Part shown: piece after piece, positions 10,597 through 22,300 of the stretch
Layout: each line of letters begins with the position of its first letter
Numbering within the stretch: the stretch's first letter is position 1
NCBI RefSeq assembly: GCF_010015585.1
Contig: NW_022985089.1
Span: 139,812-203,811 of the forward strand
Direction of reading: 5' to 3'
DNA from: Eremomyces bilateralis CBS 781.70
Taxonomy: Eukaryota > Ascomycota > Dothideomycetes > Eremomycetales > Eremomycetaceae
Length of the DNA: 64,000 nt
The notes under the pieces: model-generated
Seen by the model: the letters and a program-made list of their open reading frames with translations, nothing else
The model's database searches: none
What the model was told of the DNA's origin: nothing
Program-made: the position numbers and the translations under genes

Positions 10597-13500
10597 CGAT
10601 AGGCGGTCAATCAAGGGATCGGGGCTTCGGCAGGGACTGAATTGCGACTCGCTTACTCCTGCAGTAGGCGGATCGAAGCTGCAGGTACCGGTACGGAGGT
10701 ACTCAAAGCGTAGACATGCGTCGTGCGATGATTAAGTTGTCCAAAATGGTTTGTTGGAGCAATACCCAGCCGATATTAATATATGCTGTTGTCGCTGCAA
10801 CAGTAAGTAATATGGCAAATCGATCGAGAGAACGGAGAGGAATTGACTGGAACCGGATCGCAAAGAACAACAATCGCAGTGATCCCAGGCAGTCACTGGC
10901 TCGCTGGACTTTTTGTCTCGCCAGGCAGATGATCATGTAGGTGGGAATTCCCCTCCTCCCTTCCGTGGTGTGGCCTGGTGGGAGCTTGCTGCTGTGTAAG
11001 GACCCCAGGGCAGTGGTACCTCAGGATTGAAATCTCCGGATTGGAAACACGGCTTCGTGCATGAGATGAAGCTGGCGGGGAGGAAGTGAGGGTGAGACAA
11101 AGCATCTAGCAGGTGGTGAAAGAGGAGTGCAGAAGTGAAGATGAGATGAGATGAAGAGAAGAAGGGCAATTGAAGTGAGCTTCTTCTCCTTTCGTCGGCC
11201 CTTTCCTCGAATGATACAGTATATTAGCGGAGTTTGCAACCAATGTAAAAATAACAGCGATGTCAACCATCAAGCGACTATATTTGATAGGGAGTCGTGA
11301 TGTCCGCCTGGGGGGCTATCTAGGGCTACAGCAGAGGGAGTTCCCGGTATGTACCAGTTACCAGTACTGTATCATCATTCTGATTGGCTGGGGCTCCCTC
11401 CATGTGCCTGAACTTCACCGGTCTTGGCAATTGCCCGTGCCTTCCTTGTCAGACCGTGGAGCCCCTTGGCCCCTGCCCCCGGCTGCCCTCCCCCGCGCTA
11501 CCCGGCTGCCCCTGCCTTGTCTCATGTCTGGCGTCAAGCACTGAAGCGTGGAGGACAATTAATTGTTGGAGAACGGCTGAACAGCCCAGGATGAAATCCT
11601 TCAGGGCACCGGCTGTGCCGCTGCACCGTTTCTGTTCTGTTCTGTTCTGTACACCGTTCTGGAATCTCTCTCGTGTTCAGGCAGCCAGAGTTCATTTCGA
11701 AACTCTTCGATGGACGAACGGGAGAACACAGGGACTGCCACGGTAGCACGAAGGTATCACTGTAAACTGATTCATCCCCACCAGAGCGGCTCAGTCTTTT
11801 CTTCCAGACAGACTCCAGTCTTTCTCTCGCTCTGACCTCTCTCTCGGCTGCTCGGGTGCCTTGAATGCATGCAATGTCCAGGATGCCTTCAAAGATTCCT
11901 CCAGGATTCCAGGCGCGTATCGAAAAGGAATATGCAGATCACTCTCCGGTTTGGATGCGTGGCTGCCATAAATCATCACTAGTACGCCAGATAGGAAACA
12001 AGTGCCCAGTAGAAGGCCGTGGAACATCTTACAGCCAAAAGCAACACCGTGTTAGTGATCGCTGGTCACTATGATGATCATTGATCACAGTCTATTCACA
12101 GATCAAGGGGGAATAATGTGATGGGCGCTAGACTCTGCGTCGGGTCGATGCCAATGAGAGCCCCAGATGCAGGAGGATGATACGGATTGGTCATTGGATG
12201 ACTTGCAGGACCAGTGGACGCCGTATTACGACTGTACGAGCTCATAGTTGATGAGTGATGAGGCGATGGCAGTTGTGAGTCGGCACTTGCCAGTTGCCAC
12301 CTTTGAATTCTGATGCTACAGGGGAATGGTGAGCGATGCAATCAGTCAATGCCAGCCTCTGCATTCCGCAATCTGTATCTTCCCTTCTGTTGGTAAAAGT
12401 CTTTTTGTTGCATCCTCTCCCGTCCCTAGTTCCTACCATTAATCCCGTGTTCCTGACCCATCACACATCCCCAATTTCCAACTTCCAACGCCGATTACCA
12501 AACAGAACAAATGATGGGCTGAAGCCTTAGCACGAACGCTGGTCCGACGGGAAAGAGCCACGGGACTGGAGCCACTGGAGCCACGCAGAACACGCGAAGC
12601 AAGGGAGTTCCCGGCCAGCCACGCGTGGGAGAACGCCAATAACGCTGACGACGTTCAAACTTCAAATTGTCCAACGGTTCCAACGTCCAAGAATCCAAGA
12701 TCACACAGACTGATTCGATAAACTAACATGCCATGAGCCAGTGACTCAGTAGGCAAAGACACCCAACAAACGTCCACATTTCCGCTAGCCTCAGCGTTCT
12801 GGGTATGCAGGCTGCCGTCCAAGTCTGCATCACAGCACCACCATCCTTACGCCGGACATGCCCTGTTGTTCGTGCCATATTCCTGCCATCCGTCCATACT
12901 TCATTCGCCTCCGCGTCCTGTTGCTGGCCTAAAGCTGCTCAAATGTACAACCTACTCCTTCCAGGAGCCAGCTTCCGAGTGGGAACATCTACAAGTCGAC
13001 ATGTCTCGTGGTCGCGTTTAAAACAGTTGTGCCACTCACGGTTTGGCTTGGGATATCGAGCTGGATTTTGGACACAGATCCTCAATGCGCCGCTTGACGT
13101 GGTCGTCGGATTTGGTCTGCACGCTTTAGAGTAGACCTGAATCGTTCGTATCTTAGTTTCTTCGGTAATTATCTACCTACTATCGCAGTTTGCTCCTTTG
13201 CTGGCAATAATGTCGTGTCGTGCCCATGGTAATGAGACTAGTGACGGTTAGATAGTCGATCTTCTCCGTTCCTGTAGCGTCTTCAACCTTTAAGACCTAC
13301 TATGTAATAGCTAATAGTCCCTAGCTACCAGCTAGTGATGACTGTATACTCCGTATAAAGAGGAGCCCTTGAAATTTTCAACAAGACCCAACATCACGAC
13401 AGCAAGGGCATTTCAACGTTCAGTTAAAACCCCAATCGGCATTACTCGCATCGAATTCTCGCCGCTGATAGACTGACATTATCTAGGTACCCAAGAAACT

Positions 13501-14496
13501 CTCCGAATCACAAACTTGCGCTGGGCAACGCAGTCGACGCTATTCGCATCGGGCTCATGGGTGACCGAAAGCGGTTGGGTTCAGATGGCAGTTGAACCGC
13601 CTGAACGCCATCAACGGGGGTAAATCACTAGTCCCAACAGCCGTTCAAGCCGCAAACCTCGATTTTCTGTCTTAGCTGTTCACGGCTCCACTGCCGGATT
13701 CTTAGGCACGAGAATTGACTATTGAGAATTGAGATGCGATCGTGCGAGTTTAGAGGGGCAACACGCTAATATCGCAGAAGAATAGGGGCCAGGTAGCAGT
13801 TTCCCCTATCCGAGAGACTACGTATCGCTTATTATTCAGATACTCCCAACTGCTCCAGGCTAGGCTTCGTGTCATTGATCCACTCCTCTTCTGGATCTGG
13901 TAACTGATCGCCTGATCGGCCTCCTTTGACCGTGTTACCGGGGCGAAGACATACCGAATACCAGAGGACTGGGCAAGAAACTAGAATCACTGACTCGGGC
14001 GGCGAGGTTCGCGTTACTGTCTTATTTCGTTGGACGGCCGTTGGAATGGAGAGTGGGAGCTTGGGGATAAGTGATATGAAGCAAGGGACTCCGGCTAGAA
14101 AATTTGAATACGAAAGGTTCAGAATCGTGTGGTGAGCGGTACTCTTATTCAAGGAATAGTTTGGTGGACGAGTGATATTGGTCATGTCTATCGCGATTCG
14201 CACCCCGATGCCCCTTCGATTGCACAGCAATCGTTCAAGGAGAGTAGGAGACCACTGTTTATCCAATGCTCAAGATCATGACCCAATCTCTCAAACCTTT
14301 AATGGCAAACGTGACCCTAATGCGATAAGATAGAACAGTCTATAAACCCCACCGATCCAGCCAAGAGCGCCGACAAATGGTCCCGTCAAAAGAACAACGA
14401 ACATGCTATTTGTTTACACTCGTCCAAGTTTACTACATGGAAGCAGAAAAAAATCGTAGCCCCCTTATAGGCAAATGTATCAACACGATTTCGCCC
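10597..14496. other. Gene-poor 3.9-kb region
   Basis: No convincing gene on either strand. A minus-strand frame at 13832-14266 ends in an acidic stretch (LPDPEEEWINDTKPSLEQ) that looks coding-like, but it has no ATG start and no recognised family; it might be an exon of an unseen small gene. The region holds a TTCTG microsatellite and one copy of the TACTCCGTA motif (13347-13355). It also includes the promoter of the 598-residue gene. Confidence 0.4.
11630..11650 (+). repeat. TTCTG microsatellite
   Basis: Four perfect TTCTG units in a row in non-coding DNA. Confidence 0.85.
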
Positions 14497-17400
14497 TCAC
14501 ACCTCCTCATCGCTATCCTCCCCCAGCAACTCCCCCTCATCATCAATCGGATCCACCACACCATAGTCACCCCTCCCCCTCGAAAACGAGCTCCGTGACG
14601 TATACGTCCGCCCCCCATAGCCCCTTCCAAACATATGCATCACGCTCCGATACAGTGACCCTACTACCAACGGCACCGCTGCCACCACCGCCACGATTCC
14701 CGACAGCGCCGCGATCGGCCACGCGATCCACGGCTTGTCGCTATCCCACACCGCGCTCCCGCTCCCATCGCCCAACCGAATCCGACCCAACTGGCTGAAA
14801 TCCCATGTGCGCCACACATAGTACCCGATCCCCCCCGCCGCCAGGAACGGGACGACGATGGCGAAGAACAGCCCGATGCCGCCGAGTCGCGTGCGGCGGG
14901 AATACTCTTCCTCGTGGCCGGGGCACGGGTGCGATTCGCCCGTGAGGTCGAGCTCCTTGCCGCCCTGGCACGTCGACAGTGGGATGCGACGGTAGCCGGT
15001 GACGTCCCAGTACTGGAATGCAGCGGGGTCGTCGCGGCAGATTTGCATGGGGTCGAGTTTCTGGAGGCCCGGGGCGAGCTTGCAGGTGCCGTCCTTTTGG
15101 CGCTCGTAGTTGTAAGCGCATTCGAAGTCGCGGCGCGTGCAGGTGCAGTTTTGCTGGATGGTGTGCAGGGTTGGGATTTCTGGGCCGTTGTAGCAGCTGC
15201 TTTCGGGCTTCTTGCGGACGTATTGGGCGATGTGGCCGAAGAGGCAGTCGTTGTCTTGGAGGGGGTGCTTGGGGGTCCACAGGTAGTAGTCGCTGTCGGG
15301 AGCGTCGATGTTCTCCCGATCCAGGTTGCATTCCCTGTCTGTCAAACCTGTGAAGTCGATGTTGATAGTCGCCTGGCCATTAATCAGCAAAGTATCACTT
15401 GGATATCTAGGGAACGTACGAGCTTGCCGTTCGCTGCCGTAGCCCATAGCAGGAACTGTCTGGAGTTGTCGCTCGGGACGGTGGTGATGTCCATGACGTT
15501 CATCGGGGACTTGTAAAACTCGTACATGGTCCAGTCCTTGCCCTCGTTAAGAGAGTAGTAAATAACGTTGGTAGGACTGTCTTCAGGAACGATCACAATG
15601 ATTGAGCCTAACTCAAGTTAGCCAGGGTCTTGTTTGGTGGGCTGAACCATCGTACCTTGATCGCCAAATTCCCACATGTGAGGTCCTTTCTTTGCCTCAT
15701 TCCAGCCCAGACCACCATCCGTAGAGATATAGGTGCTGCTGTCAGACTTGTCTCCCAGAGCGTCGCCAATATTTCCAACGCCGAGGAGCAAGCCGATTCC
15801 AGACGCTGACGAGAACGTGTCTCGAGGGTCCTTCCGTTCAGTGTAGCCATGGAGGTGGAGTTTCTGGCCATCCGGTCCAGATAATGGGCCCCAGTCTGCC
15901 CCATCGTTATGCGTGATTAAAGTCGACTTCTTCTTTCGGGCGCCCTGGAGTACTTCTTGCACATTGTCGACGACGTTGACGATTGCGACACCTTCGAGAG
16001 AGGTCTTTTCGAAGTCAACGTAGCCTTCTCGGTTGCGGTTGACTTCATTCAAGCTCAGGACATAGGCAGTGCCATTGCTGTTGCTCTTGACAATAGTGCC
16101 GTATTCCTGCTCCGGGTTATTGTTCACCGTTACGTGCATGAACACTGCGTGCGTGGAGCTGTCCAAGACGGTATATGCCTGCTGATGCTCGACGTGGAAG
16201 TTCGGTGGAAAATGTGCTTGAGCGAAGACATGTCCGTCGATGGATGCGTCCACTTTGAGCGACTTGTGGTCTTCGTCTCTGGCCGCCACCACGATGAACT
16301 CGGAGTCCGACATGGTTGCGAAGGCAATAACATCGTCCAGCAGGACCTGTTTGTGTTGGAACCAATCCTCGCTGGAGATCAGTTGCAACGGTTGGCTTGG
16401 GTCCTCATTCAGGTGTTGCTCGCAGTACACCAGCTGGTCATGCTCGCGCCATTTCTCCATGTACATGAACTGGCATTTTTGGACATACGGCATCAAAAGT
16501 TCCCACTCACGGCCGCCTTTGGTGGATACGTGAGCAACCGAGTGGCAGTCTTTGTTGGAACTCCCACGGCATCCCTCTCCGCCGATCCACAAAATCCAAT
16601 CCCGCTCGTGCTTGTGGAATCCAAGGATTTGCAGTCGCTCATGGTTCGGAGCCTCGGGAGCCTCGAAGGTCGATATACTGCCCTCCTTCGCGCGGGAGTA
16701 ACTGTAGTAAACTTTCTTCGATGGCGTGATGAAATAGACGGTGTCCGAATTGTATTGATGCGGGTAGATGGCCACAACTTCGTCGTCGATGGGCGTATCC
16801 CAAGTCTTTCCATGATCATGGCTGACATATACAACTCTCTCGTTTGTGGACATAACGATAGTTTCGTCTCCCGACACTTTCTTATCTTTGCGCTCCAGGT
16901 AATAGTGCTCCCGGAAGTTCTTGCCTCGGAACTCCGTATAGGTGGCAGTAATCTTGCCGGATGGAGCGGGTTTGAGGGTCTCTTTGCAAGGACGTTCAAC
17001 CTTCTTATCCTTTCCCTCCCCTTTCTGGTTGCAATCATTCCCAGGAATCAATCGCCACCCGGAGCTTCCCGTGAATGTATCATCCTCATTCTTGCATTCT
17101 CCGGGAGCAGGCTCGAGTGCCTGGATAGGTTTGCACTCGTCGCCTTCTCGGTCGAATCCGAAATCGCATTCGTAGTCGGCATCCGTGCATTCGCAAGGCT
17201 CATTTTGGGGCAGTGGATCCTTGAACTCTTCATCGACGAAGCAATCGGCGTCTGCCTTCCTGCGACGGAACCATTGTTTGTGGCCCATTACGCAAGTGGG
17301 TTCCCCTTCTTCATCAACGCGAGCAAACCAGTCCTCGAAGTCCTTGTCTTTGCATTTGCGCTCGTGGAGATCCGTGAAGTCGATGCAAAAGACATGATGT

Positions 17401-19009
17401 TCCATGTTGGAACCGCCTCCGATGGTGGCAACCAGGGTGAATTTCAAACTCGTGGAATCCGGAATCGTGGTCAAATCCCGAGCCCTGACCTTCTTACCAA
17501 GGCTGACGGTCTTCCAATCCTTTCCATGGTTCAGCGAATACTTGATCTCGTCCGTCGGACCCTCGTCATAGACAGCAACGAGCACTGCCCCTGCATCGCC
17601 CATTTCGTACATGTGAGCTTCCTCGAGAGCGTGCCTCCAGGTGAGACCTGCGTCGTCGGATACCCAAACATCCCCTTCCTGATATTCGCGGAGGAAATCG
17701 CCGGTGTTGCCGACTCCGAGAACGATTCCAGGCGCCGGACTGGAGAAGACCCTCCCCGAATTTCTCTGGTCAGTGACCGAGTGGAGGTGTAGCTTCTTGT
17801 CTCCAGCTCTTAAATCATGGAACGTCCTCCCATCGTCGAAGCTGATCTTCGACACGATCTTCTTATCCGCCAGCCAGGATTCCTCGACCTCCTTCCAGTT
17901 GTCCACAACGTTCACAAGCACGATGCCTTGTATGCCACCGCCCATCTTTTCGAAATCGACGTACCCTAGCTCGTCACGGTTGGTGTGAACGATGTTGCGC
18001 GTGAAGTGTCGTCCTTCGGAATTGGAAGTAAAGAGCGAGCCCATTTCGCTACCCCTATCGCTCATGACGTCCACCTGAACGCTATAATTGGTCGATTCGA
18101 GGACGGTGTATGCGTCTTCTTCGATGCGATGGTCGCCGAATTGTGCTCGATGCCAGACTTTCGCGTTCGGGGACACGTAAAGCGCCAGCTCCTTCGTTCC
18201 TCCGCTCTTCGCGGCTGCGACCAAGAACCCTTTGACGGGCGCCAGGTTCGCCATCCCAGCGACCGGACGCCCTTCCTCGGAGATGCTCACCTCCTTGGCG
18301 CTTTCAAAGTAGTCCTCCGATGATAGAAGCCGGAGGTCCTCCGATCGGTCGGAGTATTTCCCCTTCACGATGCAGTAGACGAGCTTCTTATCCAGCTCTT
18401 CATCGCCGGATGTGAACAGGGGCGTCGACTTCGCCCATACGCATGTTTTCCGGTCGCCAGTCAGAGGCTCCATGTCCGTCTTGAATCCATCGAGGGTATA
18501 AAACGTCTAGGGCAACGTCGTTAGCAAATGCGCCAGTTGCGGAAGCGTGATACCCATACTTCGCCCAAACAATGCGGGCATGGCTCGGCCGCGTGGAACA
18601 GTATCCGATTGCTATCGCTACCATGAAACGAGAGTGGATTGGCCAGACTGGGTGATTTGGACGACGTGAACTGCTTCCACGTCTCACCCCGATCTCTCGT
18701 TATCCAATGCTTTTTCCGCTTTCCCAATGCAACGGCGAGGGTCTTATCATACGGATGTCCAAGGACAGCAAAGGGTTCTCCCGTCGGGATATCGTCCACG
18801 ACCTCCCACTTCTCGCCGGCATCCTTCGTCCGGTGGATGACGCCACGTCTGCGCTCGATGGTCAGGATGGTCTCGGAATCGTCGAAGTAGAACAAGTCGG
18901 CAGGCCGCTCGTCGAACTTCTGGTCGGTAATGCCAGGCTCCTTGGAATCGGACAGCACTCCAGTGGCCAGCAGGAGGGCTGCCAGTGGGAGGAATCGCGG
19001 TATTCGCAT
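14497..19009 (-). CDS. vps10: Vacuolar protein sorting receptor Vps10 (sortilin)
   Basis: Four exons: 18560-19009, 15656-18506, 15420-15607 and 14497-15372, giving 1454 residues, the usual size for fungal Vps10. A signal peptide covers residues 1-20 (LPLAALLLATGVLS). Two sortilin beta-propeller modules follow, each with Asp-box-like elements (STDGGLGWNEA, SDDAGLTWRHA, SHDHGKTWDT). Each module ends in a cysteine-rich 10CC part (CECTDADYECDFGF and CTCTRRDFECAYNY). A transmembrane helix lies at about 1327-1350; a second hydrophobic stretch lies at 1377-1404, before an acidic tail (GEDSDEEV). The receptor carries hydrolases such as carboxypeptidase Y from the late Golgi to the endosome. Intron 18507-18559 contains a TGCTAAC branch site. 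Paralogs exist in some fungi, so one-to-one identity is inferred. Confidence 0.95.
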
Positions 19010-19524
19010 GGTGTGGTGAAGTTGCCAGATGGCATTGAGACGACGAGCTTCAGCCTTGGAAATAAAAGCACATGCATGGGAGCATCGAGGAATACGCGGC
19101 GATTCGCGGTCATGGAGACACAGTAGTGAGCCGCAGCACCCCTGCTCTGGTGCTGACCGGACGGCGGACTGGACACGAAGCTACTTCGTATTTAGCACGT
19201 GCTACGTCAGTCATGATCACCATTACGGAGTATGAAGTTATCAATAATTTGTTCAAGCAATCGACATCAGAGTTGCCATCTACAGCTTTAAGATTAGGAT
19301 CGGTAATTATTACAATTCCTACTGTCCATAAACAATGGACATTGTTGGAATTCAGCTCTGTGTCCTTTCCAGTAGACACTCGGAGATGACCCCTAACTTG
19401 CGGCCCCAGAAAACTCCATACTACTAAGCAGGTGAAATCGATCCCATCTCGTCCTCCAGAGTTGAGAAATGTTCTTCTGCTTGTCCCATTTTATTCTCTG
19501 TACAAGGCACCAGCTTCAAGATGG
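19010..19524. other. Spacer upstream of vps10
   Basis: Promoter region of vps10 and 3' region of the hydrolase gene. It contains a palindromic E-box (listed), one TACGGAGTA motif (19224-19232), and an imperfect hairpin at 19314-19352 (AATTCC...GTCCAT paired with ATGGAC...GGAATT). Confidence 0.55.
19193..19204. promoter_or_regulatory. Palindromic E-box TAGCACGTGCTA
   Basis: Perfect 12-bp palindrome with a CACGTG core, about 185 nt upstream of the vps10 ATG. CACGTG is the site of bHLH factors (Cbf1/Pho4 type) in fungi. A role in vps10 control is inferred from position only. Confidence 0.4.
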
Positions 19525-21265
19525 TTAAGATGTCGGCGACCTTCCGTTTCGATAGAGCCACAGCCGACTGAAATCCTTCACTCTATGAGTGTGTAGTGTC
19601 GCCGTATGCGTTGGACTGAGAGGACTATTGACGTCCGCAACGACAGGTTCTTCTACTTCATCTCCTCCTCTAGATTGCAATTCGGTCGTAAAGTGTTCTC
19701 TTTCCTCTGCTTCACCGGCGTGCTCTACAACCATATCCATGAACGGGTTTGATTCCAACACGCGATCGTTCTCGTCGAGCGGGAAGCACTCCGCGAGGTA
19801 ATGCTGGTTGAGCAAATGGCCGCTATTCGAGCTGCGAAATAGCCGGCCCATGAAGCGGTTTTTGTTCCAGAAGAAGTGCAGCACCCCGAAGTTCGCCACG
19901 AACTCGCCCTCGTTGGCGTAGTGCTCCACATGGCGAATGGCTTTGATGGCCTTCCGTCCGTTCGGACCCCCCTCGCTCCCTTCGCCTCGGAGTGGGTTAT
20001 TGAAGTGGTTCGCCGCGTTCCCGAAAGTGTATACCTCGAGTCGGTTCAAGCAGTCATGGGGAAGCTCGTCCAGGAGCCAGTCGATGATGAGACCACCCAT
20101 AATCCCCCCCTGGCTATGCAGAATGAAGATGATCTTTTCATAGCTCCGGTCTAGCAAGGCCTCTTTGATACGGCTGTGCGCGTTGCGCACGTCTGCGGTG
20201 GCGTAGCAAAAGTTCCGTTGGATCTGGTCAAGTGAGCACGTCGGAACTGAACATTGACTGACAGGGACTTACTAGGCATTCAATCATGTCGAACACGATG
20301 CCTGCCGTCGGGTTATGTACTCCCACAACTGGGCGGCGGAAGGTCATGGATAAACGGTTGATGTTGGCCTGAATCCAATCGCGTCTGGTAGGCGAGGCGT
20401 TAGCTCTTTTCGGCCAGCTGCATATCATAACAGTGTGCATACCCGACCGAGACGCCGTTGAGGTATATCCAATACTCTTTCTGATGGGCGGCCTTCTCCT
20501 GGATTGTCTTCGACGATTGCAGGGTGCGCTCCGTCCCATTCAACAGTCTGCATATCGCGGTGTTCAGGGCCACAAACCCAAGAATATATGTGATCACCCA
20601 AACCGCAGGGAACAGAGTGAACACTAGAACCGGAACGGAAACAAGGAAGCTCGTTTGGAGGACGATGAGGATTCCATGGATCACAATACATTTTATGTTC
20701 ACCAGTGAGAGGTGCAACTCGTCCGATTCATGGCTTGTGAAAGGGTTCCATGGGCGAATAATCCCCGGGATGGTATTAATATGGTGAAAACACAGTAGAA
20801 GGTCCTTCCATAGCAGCTTGAAGGGGTTTCCTGTGAAGGGCAGGTCTGCCTCGCCGGGTCGGCCTGTTTGAGACGGTGTAAAGGAGATGGGCATGTTCGG
20901 AGGACGCAGCGAATTTTGGTCTTGGAAACCGGTCAGGAGGACATACGGTCTTGAGCACGTGGAACGATTCCGGTCTTTATGGTAGTCGGGGAACCGGCTC
21001 TCAAATATATCAACTCGTGCTCTCCTACTACGGATGTCACCATCCGTTAAAGGAAATTGCACCTTGAGGACAAGGATTGATATATCTGAAGCTTCTCAGC
21101 CCGTTCGTTGGGAACTGGGAATCCATGGAGAAGCTGATACTTGATACCTGCAGTGATATCACCCTCCTTCGAGAATTCATAGACATATTGTCTAGTTGGA
21201 GAGTCCAGCTGACCACTTCTTACAGCGTCAGCAGCCACCAACAGGGAGTAGACCGTAGGATACAT
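19525..21265 (-). CDS. Alpha/beta-hydrolase (lipase-like) membrane protein
   Basis: Four-exon model: 21063-21265, 20443-21027, 20273-20384 and 19525-20223, 532 residues. The two 3' introns (20224-20272 and 20385-20442) are clear. The first intron (21028-21062) would be only 35 nt, unusually short, so the N-terminus is less certain. Features in order: LLTGFQDQ, a PGIIRPWNPF segment, two hydrophobic helices (about residues 165-205), YLNGVSVG, NRLSMTFRRPVVGVHNPT, the nucleophile motif ILHSQGG, an FGNAANHFNNP block, and a conserved HVEHYANEGEFVANFGVLHF region. This order is typical of a fungal family of membrane-associated serine hydrolases. Ser in HSQGG is the likely nucleophile. The substrate is unknown. 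Confidence 0.8.
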
Positions 21266-22300
21266 CCTACCAGATTATGCGGATGCTGCTGCAATATAAG
21301 TTCAACATGATTGTTAAATATTATATTCCTTTCCATCAACGATGAGATGGAGTCGCGTGAGGCGCGATATGTGACGTCACACATGTAATTATAGAATCTC
21401 ATATGTTGCTACCCTATTTCAGTTTCACCTACCTCAGATATCTTCCCATCGAATCGCCATCTCCAAGGAAGTCCTCCATGGCGAATACCCTTGGTCCGAA
21501 TAGGCCATAAGAAATGGGAGGGAGGTAACCGGCTTGGGTAGGGTGGCATCCACCGCACGAAAGCTTTGAGATAACAACTCCTGAATATCTTTCCGTGGGA
21601 AGTCGCCAGGGGAATTAAGACTTTAAGAGACAATGATACTTGATAGTGATCGAATTGGGTGTAAACATTGTAGTACCACCGTGAGAAGGACCCCTTGGAC
21701 GGTATGTGGTGGCGGAAAGGCACACAGAATGGGAGCGTGACGTTGGTATACCATAGAACGTGCAAGTTGGAGAGATGAGAGCAAAAGCAGGCGGCCCTAA
21801 GTGTATTTTATTAATTTTTTTTATTGCATCGTACTAACTAGTCTGTTGTCATCGGAAACCAGACGTACAATATCATGTGGATCATGCAACTGATCTGATG
21901 CAAGCCGGTTTTAGACATTTTGAGTGGAGAGGAAGAATCTCGGCGTTGACGCACCGCAGCCGAGCAACAGAACGCAGGAGCGACCAGTCGACAACATCTC
22001 AAACGCTGTGACCTTGTGCCTTTAAACTACAGATATCCTCACCCAACATATTCCCCACCGCGTGCGCAACCCATCTGATGCTTTCGACGCGCTCCTCCAT
22101 TCTCCCACTCGCCTTCAATCCACTCCTTTTGGCCTTGACTGCCATTGTATATTGATCATCTACATTTCCTCCCGGTCGCGACGTGCCACTGTGGAAATCT
22201 GTAGTCGGGAGTCCTTGTTTACCCGACTTCAATAATACATCTCCTTTACCCTCAAATTTTCCACCATCTCTCTTTCGCTCATCAGAACGGAGTCGAAATC
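21266..22300. other. Divergent promoter region between hydrolase and vps1
   Basis: About 1 kb between two divergently transcribed genes. Open frames here are short and unsupported. It contains a consensus CRE (listed) and a T-rich run near 21810. Confidence 0.5.
21372..21379. promoter_or_regulatory. CRE-like palindrome TGACGTCA
   Basis: Perfect 8-bp ATF/CREB-type site about 107 nt upstream of the hydrolase ATG (flanks make it GTGACGTCAC). bZIP factors bind this sequence in fungi. Function here is an inference from position. Confidence 0.4.

Noticed and set aside
13832-14266. 144-codon minus-strand frame with an acidic end
   Set aside because: Starts with TTG, has no ATG exon that I could join in phase, and matches no family.
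15957-17792. 611-codon plus-strand frame opposite vps10
   Set aside because: Antisense shadow of the vps10 coding exon; no domain and GTG/TTG-rich.
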